Shown here piece by piece: positions 27,106-34,823 of a stretch of 54,115 nucleotides of DNA (the stretch's first letter is position 1; each line of letters starts with the position of its first letter). The position numbers were made by a program, and so were the translations under genes. The stretch is from Klebsiella pneumoniae (GTDB lineage Bacteria > Myxococcota_A > UBA796 > GCA-2862545), in contig CAMASI010000018.1 in the NCBI GenBank assembly GCA_945861065.1, forward strand, positions 1-54,115, in the 5' to 3' direction. Under the pieces are notes generated by a model. That model worked only from the letters and a program-made list of their open reading frames with translations, ran no database searches and was not told the origin of the DNA.

Positions 27106-28541
27106 GCTTCCGCCTCTAGCGCCACGAGGTGGTGCCAGTGAATCTCGACGTTTCCGAAGGCGTTGTTGAGGTCTACGGTATCCACGAACGCGTTCCCGAA
27201 TGCGACGTTGACGTTGCTGTACTGCACGCCGTACAACAGGCGCAGGCTCGGTCGCGACCACACGCCTGGGCCAAGTGGCGAAAGCACGGGACCTACCTTG
27301 CCTTGCCAGGTTCGGCGTGTGTCGGTGTCGCCCGTCTCCAAACCGCGCGTGTCCGGCAAGCCTTCGGCGCCGGCAAAGATGGAGTCGGCGTGTTCGCGCC
27401 ATTGATTCCCGTTGCGGCTCCATTCGCGTGCGAAACTCGTTTCGGCGAGCAGAGCGACGGCAGGGGTGGCCGCCACTTGGCCACGCAGCACCGTGGACGC
27501 ATACGACCGATCGAAGTCGCTGGGCACGATGTCGTTGTCGAGGTCCCAGTCGTCTCCGTACAACACGCCCCACACGAGGTCGAGGCGCTCGGATTTAGAG
27601 GCGAGGCGAATTTCGTTTCCGATGACGAGGCCAAACCGTTCGTCGGTAAAATCTGCGACGTACAGGTCTACGAAACCGTCTCCGAGCGGCTCCGTCGTGG
27701 GCCCCGCGGGCGGACGGCGCTCCAGGCGCGCATAGGCTGCATTCCACCGCAACGGACCGACGTCGCCAAACCCGAGGTAGGCGATGGCTGCCCCCGACGC
27801 CGCGGATCGGCGGGAGGGGTCGGGAAAGAAATCTTCCAGACCTGGGTTTTCGGCAAGAAACCCCGAGACGACCTCGCCGCGGACCCAATCTTCGTAGTCC
27901 ATGCCCGAAGTCTGGTACGGGCTGTTCACGTTGCCGGCGGTGCCTGGCTCCCACAGCCACTCCCCGCCAACCCCGACCTCCACGTGGTCGCCGAAACCTT
28001 GCCGGGCGGTAAAGCCCGGGTTGAGGACGGCGCTATAGTTCAGACCGTGCAGCGCGAAGCCGGCGTCACCGATGCCGACGACCACCTCAGCGCGGTCTCG
28101 GGTCCAGTGCATCGCCGCACCGACCGATCCCGCGAGCACACTGGCTGGGCGCATGTCGTACAGGGCAAGGTCGCCAAAAACTTGGTCTAGGGTGCCCACC
28201 TGAAACGACGTGTGGGGAATTCCAAGGTTGCCGGCCAAGGCGTACGCCCGCGACAACCGGAGTCCGGCGAGACTGCCGTCTGCGGAGGCGCCGGCGATAG
28301 CGCCCCCTTCCACGCGGGCGTGCAGACTGGTCCACGGTGCCTGGGTCCCCGGAGCGGGTTCGAGCACGTCGTACCGAAGGTCGAGCACCGCATACGGGCT
28401 CTCGTTCATCAGGCGGCCGGTTAGGTTCCACAAGCCGAGTCGGCCGTCACCACCCTGCAAGTCAGGGCGTGCCATGACACGCAGGTATCCACCGGCGTCG
28501 AAGCCAGCGGCAAGCGCCACGGGGAGGGCAAGCAGGAGCAC
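27096..28541 (-). CDS. outer-membrane porin-like beta-barrel
   Basis: A 481-residue protein starting at GTG with a short signal (MLLLALPVALAAG). The body has many amphipathic strands with aromatic girdles (GRLGLWNLTGRLMNESPYAV, LRYDVLE, GDVGPLRWNAAYARLE, RFGLVIGNEIRLASKSERLD, LRLLYGVQYSNVNVAFG). It ends in Phe (LEAEAWF), the usual outer-membrane assembly signal. The early RLMNESPYAVLDLRYD segment is faintly reminiscent of maltoporin-type channels, so a carbohydrate or solute channel is possible, but the family is not certain. It lies between the multicopper oxidase and the small secreted gene. A hairpin abuts its start codon and no Shine-Dalgarno is visible. Confidence 0.75.
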   Translation of the reverse strand: MLLLALPVALAAGFDAGGYLRVMARPDLQGGDGRLGLWNLTGRLMNESPYAVLDLRYDVLEPAPGTQAPWTSLHARVEGGAIAGASADGSLAGLRLSRAYALAGNLGIPHTSFQVGTLDQVFGDLALYDMRPASVLAGSVGAAMHWTRDRAEVVVGIGDAGFALHGLNYSAVLNPGFTARQGFGDHVEVGVGGEWLWEPGTAGNVNSPYQTSGMDYEDWVRGEVVSGFLAENPGLEDFFPDPSRRSAASGAAIAYLGFGDVGPLRWNAAYARLERRPPAGPTTEPLGDGFVDLYVADFTDERFGLVIGNEIRLASKSERLDLVWGVLYGDDWDLDNDIVPSDFDRSYASTVLRGQVAATPAVALLAETSFAREWSRNGNQWREHADSIFAGAEGLPDTRGLETGDTDTRRTWQGKVGPVLSPLGPGVWSRPSLRLLYGVQYSNVNVAFGNAFVDTVDLNNAFGNVEIHWHHLVALEAEAWF

Positions 28542-28542
28542 G

Positions 28543-28560
28543 TGACTGGCTAGCCGGTCA
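28543..28560 (-). promoter_or_regulatory. inverted repeat abutting the porin start codon
   Basis: TGACTGGCTAGCCGGTCA is an 18-bp inverted repeat with one mismatch (8-bp arms, 2-bp centre). It ends one base before the porin GTG, where a Shine-Dalgarno would be expected but is not seen. It could control porin translation or act as a protein-binding site. Confidence 0.4.
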
Positions 28561-28603
28561 GGCGGCAGGAGGGAAGCGGATGGGGCGCAGTCGCCCAAGC
28601 CCG

Positions 28604-29971
28604 CTAGGGCAGAACGCGGATCACGGTCATCATCCCGTCGTGCGCGTGCGGCAGGATGTGGCAATGCGCCATCCAGTCGCCTGCCAGATCGGCCGACAAA
28701 CGCGTGCGAACGGTCTGACCGATCGCCACATCGATGGTGTCCTCGCGGGTCGCCACCCCCAAGGCCATCCCGTCCACGCTGAGCACATCGAAGGGCAAGC
28801 CATGCACATGCCAAGGATGGTGCGACGAGGACAGGTTGCGGACCTCCACCACCACGTCTGCGCCTAGCTTCACTTCCGGGATGGTCACGTCGGGCCAGGT
28901 CTGCTGGTTGATTCGCCAGTCGTCGCCGTCTCCTGTGAGCGTGAAGACGATGTCTGCGGGCTGATCGGTTGCCGGAACGCCGCCCGTAAACGCCCAAGGG
29001 AGCGGCGCGGCCGAGGTCGCAGGTGTGTCCGGAATGACCGTAGCCAACCGCGTCGGCGTATCGAGCGGGGACGGGCCGCCCACCGAGCTGAAGGGCAGGG
29101 CGAACACGTCCGTGGACGCCATCCCAGGGTGGAGGTCCACGACGAGCCGGTCGCCGGGAGCGAGCAGCGGAAGAACCTCAGTGGGGGCGGCGAGTAGCCC
29201 TTGGTCGCCGCCGATGGCCCGCGCCCCAGGCCAGTCCAATTGCAGGTAGTTTTGATTGCTGGCGTTGAGAATTCGCACGCGAACGGTGGTGCCACCTGCG
29301 ACGTGCCACTCGGGGTCCGGCGCGCCGTTGATGACCCAAGCGGGGGTGGCGGAAATTTCGGCGTGCGGGTCGGCGCTGCCCGTGTCTCCGCTGTCTTGCA
29401 GGGTTTCGTCGTGTACGTCCAGGACCCAAGTCCATTCGACGTCGGGCTTCGGCTCTGACGGGTCTTCCACGACCAATACCCCTACCAAACCGCGGTCCAC
29501 CTGCTGTTCGCTGTCGAAATGCGGGTGGTACCAGAATGTGCCAGCCCGGTCGAGCGCGAAGGTGTAAAGGCGGTCGCCTCCGGGCGGAACGGGGGTTTGT
29601 TGCCAATCGGCGCCGTCCATCTCCCAGGGCAAGTGGACCCCATGCCAATGGATGGAGGTGTCGGCGGGCAGGTCGCTGTGCAGGTCTACCGTCAGGTTGT
29701 CGCCGACGTTGGCGCGAATTGTCGGGCCCGGAACGTTTCCATTGTAGGCCCATTTCAAATCGTGGCGAAACGCACCCACAGACGCGATAAGCTCGACGTG
29801 CACAGCGTTGTCGGCGGCGTCGATATCGTCTGCCTCTGGCGGGTTTTCGCCGTAAACCCGCAAGGGTTCGTGAGGAGGTGGCGTGCCGGAGTCTGAAACG
29901 ACTTCTGTCGGTGACGGCGTCAGAATGACCGGCCTCTGGGTGCAAGCGGTCCACAGCAGGATCATTTCCAT
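28604..29971 (-). CDS. multicopper oxidase lipoprotein
   Basis: A 455-residue lipoprotein (MEMILLWTAC, Cys10) of the three-domain multicopper oxidase family (laccase, CueO, PcoA/CopA types). The copper ligands appear complete: HWHG (His108, His110), WYHPHF (His149, His151), HPWHVHG (His385, His388, His390) and HCHILPHAHDGM (His436, Cys437, His438, His442, possible axial Met447). It should couple one-electron oxidations to oxygen reduction at the envelope; the substrate (Cu(I), phenols, Mn or other) is unknown. No Met-rich region is seen. The start lies in the end of the cytochrome gene: ATG at 29971, or ATG at 29965 in an ATGA overlap. A coupled partner of the multihaem cytochrome is likely. 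Confidence 0.92.
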   Translation of the reverse strand: MEMILLWTACTQRPVILTPSPTEVVSDSGTPPPHEPLRVYGENPPEADDIDAADNAVHVELIASVGAFRHDLKWAYNGNVPGPTIRANVGDNLTVDLHSDLPADTSIHWHGVHLPWEMDGADWQQTPVPPGGDRLYTFALDRAGTFWYHPHFDSEQQVDRGLVGVLVVEDPSEPKPDVEWTWVLDVHDETLQDSGDTGSADPHAEISATPAWVINGAPDPEWHVAGGTTVRVRILNASNQNYLQLDWPGARAIGGDQGLLAAPTEVLPLLAPGDRLVVDLHPGMASTDVFALPFSSVGGPSPLDTPTRLATVIPDTPATSAAPLPWAFTGGVPATDQPADIVFTLTGDGDDWRINQQTWPDVTIPEVKLGADVVVEVRNLSSSHHPWHVHGLPFDVLSVDGMALGVATREDTIDVAIGQTVRTRLSADLAGDWMAHCHILPHAHDGMMTVIRVLP

Positions 29972-32004
29972 AGTTCGACCAAAATCGACTCGGAAACGGT
30001 CCACCCTTTTTCTGCGACCAATTGGGGCGGAAATCCGCGGTGGGAAAGCATCGCGTGCACGGTAGGCGTCGGGCAGGGGGACATAAACTGGTGCGTGGTG
30101 GTGAAGGACGCGCCCGGCTTGAGCCGGTTGTCGCTGACGACGTCCACAGCGGTGGCGTGCGGCACGTTTTTCATGCCGTCGCTGTCTGCAAGAACCCTTG
30201 CGAAGGCCCAACCCGGCGCGCCCGCGGCGAAATGCACGGGGTAACCAGCGACGGGAAAACCGGCGTCGGACCGGACCACAACGTCGCCTTCCGGCAACGG
30301 TCGGTCGAGCGAGACGAGGTCGCCGTTCACCGCGACAATGGTGCGTTCCCCGACCAAGCTCTCTTCAATGAGGCCTTTCTCTTGGGCGTCGAAGCTGCCA
30401 TCCCCGAATCGCCCGACGCCGTCGTAGTCCCGCCACCCGCCGGATCGCGACAACACCCGCAGCACGTCACCGACCTTTGCGCCAGGCCACAAGTCGAGGT
30501 CTTCGCTTGAAAGCCGGACGTCACGGGCCCCTCCGAACTCCGGGACGACGTCACCGCCCACTGGGTCGAGGGCAACGCCTTCGCACAGGGCTTCTACATA
30601 CAGGACGACGCTGCGCAGGGGCTCGCCGGTCGGCAGCGCATGCCCTGGACCACTGTTGGTGGTGGTCACAGTGGTGGTGAGTCGGCCGTCTGCGACCGTC
30701 GTGGTCGCGGTCAGCGTGGCGGCAAGCTCGAGCATTCGGCTTTCGGGTTGGCGCGGCCCAATCCAGGAATGGGCACGCACCGAACCGGGTGGGCGTTTCC
30801 ATCCCCCGGCCACCCCTTCATCCAGGTCTGCGATGTCGCCAAGATCGGCACTGTTGGCCACCGTCGGGTCGGGCGGCATGTGGCAACTCTGGCACGGGAT
30901 GGTGGGCGCGAAGGGGCCCGCGAGCCACTCGTTGTAGGTGCTGTGGACGGGGATTGTCCCGCTCGGCCACCGCCCTACATCCACCGTTGTTCCGGGCACG
31001 AGCGCCGGTTGGTCGTATTCGTGGCAACCCGCACACAACGCCGCTTCGTGGAAGACTGGACGGAAGACGGAGCCCATTCCTGGGTTGGGGACGTCGTCAT
31101 AGGGTCCGAAGGCCAGCGCCGCCCAGGTGGTGACGGGGGCGGGTTCTGACGGGCGAACGACGTGCAGTTTGCCCGCCACTCCTGGCGCAGGGTGTGAGAC
31201 GTCCACGGACTCGATGTGGTGACAGACGTCGCAGTGAACGCCGGAATCGTAGGCTACGCCGGTCGCTTCGTGTAGGTCCCGCCCGCCCAACTGCCCATCG
31301 ATGCCGGGCGCGTGGCAATCTGCGCAACCGCCGTAGGCCAGGGCGTCGTCGCAGGCCCCCTCGCAGGCGTTGAGGTCGGGAAGCACGCCAGCGCCGACAT
31401 AACAACGGGCGCCAGTTCCACCGCCGGGCAACGGCCCAGTGTCGACGCTGCCCCCTGCCGCAAAGCAGGCGTCGTCTGACAGACTGGCGGTGCCTGCGTA
31501 CAGGTCTTGTACGGCCGGGTTGGACGCAGACGTGCGGTGGGGGCTGTCGAACCAATCGGCCACGAGGGAGGGGTGACAGTGGCTACACAGGGCGGTGGTT
31601 TCGTCCCGATCGGGTGAGCCAGGGTCGAGAAACCGGTACGCTTCGTTGTCCATGGGGTCGAATGAAATCAGCGAGATAGTGGCGGCGACGGCGCCGACGT
31701 CCACACCCGTCCCCACGATGCGCGCGTTCGGAACGGAGGCGATGAGCGACACATCGAACCCGGGAACCCACACGACGTCGACCTCGACCTCGCCTGCGGC
31801 ATTGGTGGTCCATCGCTTTGAGTCCCCACCGATAGAAACGATGGCGCCCGCTGCGGGCAACCCGTCCAGGGTGACCCGAAGCTGGACGCTTCCGGCGACC
31901 GTTTCTGGTTGTGTTTCTTCAACCGCTGTGTCCCCGGATGGGTCGGTGGCGACCGTGTCGTTTTCTATGACAGGGGCGGGACAGCCGAACCACCAGAAGA
32001 TCAA
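29962..32004 (-). CDS. pentahaem c-type cytochrome lipoprotein
   Basis: A 680-residue lipoprotein with the unusually short signal MIFWWFGC (Cys8). A carboxypeptidase-regulatory-like beta domain (about 38-112, VTLDGLPAAGAIVSIGGDSK) precedes five Cys-x2-Cys-His haem motifs: CSHCH (140-144), CADCH (227-231), CDVCH (258-262), CAGCH (324-328) and CQSCH (371-375). The spacing resembles octahaem/pentahaem cytochrome c554-type folds. The C-terminal 280 residues are a beta-rich domain without haem motifs. It is a likely electron carrier at the cell envelope. The TTG start overlaps the upstream TGA (TTGA). An upstream in-frame start would overlap the neighbouring gene by about 79 bp and is less likely. 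Confidence 0.88.
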   Translation of the reverse strand: MIFWWFGCPAPVIENDTVATDPSGDTAVEETQPETVAGSVQLRVTLDGLPAAGAIVSIGGDSKRWTTNAAGEVEVDVVWVPGFDVSLIASVPNARIVGTGVDVGAVAATISLISFDPMDNEAYRFLDPGSPDRDETTALCSHCHPSLVADWFDSPHRTSASNPAVQDLYAGTASLSDDACFAAGGSVDTGPLPGGGTGARCYVGAGVLPDLNACEGACDDALAYGGCADCHAPGIDGQLGGRDLHEATGVAYDSGVHCDVCHHIESVDVSHPAPGVAGKLHVVRPSEPAPVTTWAALAFGPYDDVPNPGMGSVFRPVFHEAALCAGCHEYDQPALVPGTTVDVGRWPSGTIPVHSTYNEWLAGPFAPTIPCQSCHMPPDPTVANSADLGDIADLDEGVAGGWKRPPGSVRAHSWIGPRQPESRMLELAATLTATTTVADGRLTTTVTTTNSGPGHALPTGEPLRSVVLYVEALCEGVALDPVGGDVVPEFGGARDVRLSSEDLDLWPGAKVGDVLRVLSRSGGWRDYDGVGRFGDGSFDAQEKGLIEESLVGERTIVAVNGDLVSLDRPLPEGDVVVRSDAGFPVAGYPVHFAAGAPGWAFARVLADSDGMKNVPHATAVDVVSDNRLKPGASFTTTHQFMSPCPTPTVHAMLSHRGFPPQLVAEKGWTVSESILVELWK

Positions 32005-33554
32005 GCGAGCCGGCGCCTCGCCAACAATGCGAAGGCGCCAAGCCAAACCAGACCCGGGGTGCCGTTGGCGCCATTGCACCCTGCGCAGGCGCCGGTTCCC
32101 ACGACGTCGTTGGGTTCATCCGCGGGCCCGGTCGTGGTGGGACCCGTCGTTGAACCCTCGCAGTCTGCGCGCGGCGCGCCGTCGCAATTGTGGTCGACGC
32201 CGTCGCACGCTTCCGGGGCGTCGGGGAACACGGTGTTGTCATTGGGCGCGCAGTCGCCGCAGTCGAGAACGCCGTCTGCGTCGCTGTCGACGTTTTCGTC
32301 TTCGTCAATCGTGCCCGAGCAGTCGTCGTCCACGCCATTACATTCTTCTGGTGCGCCAGGGAACCGCGTCGCATCGTCGTCTGCGCAGTCTGAAGCCTCC
32401 GGTACGTAGCCAGCCGGACTGACGTCGCACCGGGCCTCTGCCGCCGCAAAGACATCGCCGTAGCCGTCGCCGTCCGCATCCGGCCAGTGGTCCACGAGGG
32501 GAAAGTCTTCGTCGATCAGCCCGTCGCAATCCTGGTCGATTTGGTCGCACAATTCGACGGTCTCGGGCGCCACGCCGGCATCGGTATCGTCACAATCGCG
32601 GTCGTTCCACACCATGCCTTCGCGGCTGTTCTCGCAGGTGGATTCGGGCTGGAAACTCGGGTCGCCGAAACCGTCGGCGTCTGCGTCTGGCCAGAACCAG
32701 TACTCGAACATGCCCTCATCTTCTTCGGCGTCGCAGTCATTGTCTGCGTCGTCGCACACTTCGGCCGCGCCCGGAAAAGCAGCGGCGTTGTTGTCGTCGC
32801 AGTCCCCGACAATCACGGTGTAGCCGGGCTCGGGATCCTCGCAGCTGACGACGGATGGCCCGTCTGCGTCCGCGTACCCGTCGGCATCGGCGTCCAGCCA
32901 GTAGGTGACGTCTGCGACCTCTTCGTCGATCGTTTCGTCACAATCGTCGTCGCGACCGTTGCACCGTTCCGCTGCCTCAGGATGCACGGCGGGATCGGCG
33001 TCGTCACAGTCTATGAGTTCGCTGTACCCGTCGAGGTCGTTGTCGGCAGGCACTTCCAGCGTGAGGTTGAACCGGTAGGTCTCGGCCCCGGGATCGTCGT
33101 GAATTTCAGCGGGCAAAATGGGCGTGTCGCCGCTCGCACTGAACACGATTCCGCCGCAGGTTCCCCAGCTGAATTCCTGCAATCCGACGTCGCCGTAGCC
33201 GTAGCCGACGGCGTCGGCGCCGATCCACAAGCCGATGGCCCACGTACTGCCCGCTTCAAACTCCCAGGACACGTCGAAGTCCTGGTGGCCCACGTCGGCG
33301 TCTGGCACCCATTCGCCGCCGTCGTATTCGAGGTTCCACGTGTTGCCGCCGGTCCATCGGTAGGCCACCGCATGGAGGATTTCTCCTCCTGACGCGTCGA
33401 GCCACGGGCTGAAGGTCGTGAGCGTGACGGCTTGGGAAAAGGCGCACACGTCGAGTTTGTAGGCATCCCTCGCCGCCGCTTCAGCCGCGAGGCTTCCAAG
33501 CTCAACGGTTTCTGCCACGGCGAAGGCGTGCGCGAAAAGCAGGTGGAAAAACAT
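32001..33554 (-). CDS. MopE-repeat secreted protein with MYXO-CTERM-like tail
   Basis: A 517-residue protein with signal MFFHLLFAHAFAVA. Residues 20-165 are a beta domain. From about 170 onward there are six to seven MopE-type units of pattern D-x-D-x-DG ... DCDD-x-D ... PGA-x-E-x-C-x-G-x-D-x-DCDG (for example LIDCDDADPAVHPEAAERC, IDQDCDGLIDE, DDDCSGTIDEDENVDSDADG). In Methylococcus, MopE binds copper; thrombospondin-3-like acidic loops bind Ca, so the metal is uncertain. The C-terminus GACAGC, then Gly/hydrophobic and ARRR, is a sorting-type tag. It sits between the lysyl oxidase and the cytochrome, coupled to the latter by TTGA. It is similar in layout to the genes at 34824 and 49604. Confidence 0.85.
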   Translation of the reverse strand: MFFHLLFAHAFAVAETVELGSLAAEAAARDAYKLDVCAFSQAVTLTTFSPWLDASGGEILHAVAYRWTGGNTWNLEYDGGEWVPDADVGHQDFDVSWEFEAGSTWAIGLWIGADAVGYGYGDVGLQEFSWGTCGGIVFSASGDTPILPAEIHDDPGAETYRFNLTLEVPADNDLDGYSELIDCDDADPAVHPEAAERCNGRDDDCDETIDEEVADVTYWLDADADGYADADGPSVVSCEDPEPGYTVIVGDCDDNNAAAFPGAAEVCDDADNDCDAEEDEGMFEYWFWPDADADGFGDPSFQPESTCENSREGMVWNDRDCDDTDAGVAPETVELCDQIDQDCDGLIDEDFPLVDHWPDADGDGYGDVFAAAEARCDVSPAGYVPEASDCADDDATRFPGAPEECNGVDDDCSGTIDEDENVDSDADGVLDCGDCAPNDNTVFPDAPEACDGVDHNCDGAPRADCEGSTTGPTTTGPADEPNDVVGTGACAGCNGANGTPGLVWLGAFALLARRRLA

Positions 33555-33575
33555 CAGCGGGGCTCCGGGCGCGAA

Positions 33576-34718
33576 TTATGGGACGAAAACCATGATTTCG
33601 GCGGTATTGTTGGCGTAGTCCTTTTCTGCGAGGTAATTCTCCGTGTTCAGCGACACCTGCAATCGGTAGGAGCCGGACGGTACGTCGGTAATGTCGATGA
33701 ATTGGCAGTCCAGATAACTGTCGTATACGTCGGAGAAGCCTTTGCTGATGCCCTGGTAGTTGCAATCGTATTGGGCGTCGCCGAAATCGATTCCGTCGGA
33801 CCATGGTACGAGGTCCATCAGGCAAAACGCTTGTTTATGTCCGGGCGCGACCGCAGTCCCCAACTCGTCAACCAAACTGTAGGCGGCATAAGAATCGAAA
33901 TGGTAGTGGTCGTGGCAACTGCTGTACACGAAATGCGGATTGACCTCTTGGGTGGGGTCACCAAGTTTCAGGTCGCCATCGCCCGTGTTCGGAGTCTGTG
34001 TGTCGAACCGCAACACCCGACGCAGACCGGAGCCGCCGACACAACCCTCGATCACCTGGCAGTCGTCGGGTGCGAGGTTGATCGTCTCGATTTCTACCGA
34101 TGTCGCAAGGCGACCCGTTTCCACCCAGATGTCGGCGAATCGACACTCACCGGCGGCCGCGTCGCAGGTGCTGCCTTCCGGGCAACAATGGCTGTCCCCA
34201 CATTGTGCGCCGACGAGGCACTCGTCGCGACATTCATCGGGCAAACCAGGGTGCACGTAGCACCACTGCCCGTCGGTGCAGGAATCGCAGAAACAGGCAT
34301 CCCCGAGGCCGTCGGCGTCGAGGTCGGCTTGGTCGGCGTTGGCAAGTGCGGGGCAGGAGTCGCAAACGTCGCCCACGCCGTCCATGTCGGCGTCGGCTTG
34401 GTCGGCGTTCTTCGCACCTTGGCAGTTGTCGAGTGTGTCTTCGAAACCGTCCACATCCACGTCCGCGAAGCCGTCGCAGGCATCCCCGAGCCCGTCGGCG
34501 TCGGCGTCGGCTTGGTCGGCGTTCACGATGCCGGCGCAATTGTCAGCGGCGTCCATCAGGCCATCGCCGTCTCGGTCGTTGGTGGCCGGGTCATAGGGCG
34601 TCGTGGCCTCGCCGGTCGATCCGCCAAGTCCGGGCCCGGAGCCGGTCCCCGGTGGGTTTGAGGCGTCGTCCGCCGGTCCGCAGGCCGCCAAACACATCGT
34701 CGCTACGAAAACCCGCAT
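33576..34718 (-). CDS. lysyl oxidase-like lipoprotein with thrombospondin-3-type repeats
   Basis: A 380-residue lipoprotein (CLAAC, Cys13). Residues about 46-145 are Ca-binding thrombospondin type-3-like repeats (NDRDGDGLMDAADNC, NADQADADADGLGDAC). A Cys-rich segment (143-193) follows. Residues about 195-380 are a lysyl oxidase domain: copper ligands SCHDHYH (His269, His271, His273), APGHKQAFCLMD (Lys295), YQGISKGFSDVY (Tyr332) and DCQFIDITDVPSGSY. Lys295 and Tyr332 align with the human LOX residues (Lys320, Tyr355) that form the lysine tyrosylquinone cofactor, so an active copper amine oxidase is likely. It may crosslink lysine-bearing surface proteins. It ends in TAA, and the next gene starts 8 codons on in the same frame. 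It is probably the first gene of the long minus-strand run. Confidence 0.9.
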   Translation of the reverse strand: MRVFVATMCLAACGPADDASNPPGTGSGPGLGGSTGEATTPYDPATNDRDGDGLMDAADNCAGIVNADQADADADGLGDACDGFADVDVDGFEDTLDNCQGAKNADQADADMDGVGDVCDSCPALANADQADLDADGLGDACFCDSCTDGQWCYVHPGLPDECRDECLVGAQCGDSHCCPEGSTCDAAAGECRFADIWVETGRLATSVEIETINLAPDDCQVIEGCVGGSGLRRVLRFDTQTPNTGDGDLKLGDPTQEVNPHFVYSSCHDHYHFDSYAAYSLVDELGTAVAPGHKQAFCLMDLVPWSDGIDFGDAQYDCNYQGISKGFSDVYDSYLDCQFIDITDVPSGSYRLQVSLNTENYLAEKDYANNTAEIMVFVP

Positions 34719-34741
34719 GAGGCCCCCAGGCGCATGCTCTA

Positions 34742-34756
34742 TGGCACACTAGTCGC
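34742..34756 (+). promoter_or_regulatory. possible sigma-54 promoter
   Basis: TGGCACACTAGTCGC matches the -24/-12 layout (GG, 10 bases, GC) with a full TGGCAC -24 element and one mismatch in the TTGC -12 element. It lies 67 bp upstream of the MopE-repeat gene ATG at 34824. Divergence from lysyl oxidase and frequent sigma-54 use in myxobacteria make it plausible, but this is a pattern match only. Confidence 0.3.
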
Positions 34757-34823
34757 CGAGCGGCACGCAAAATCCGTGCGAGGAGCGGAGGTCCGCGGTA
34801 GAACGGACCACGTTGGGGGATTC

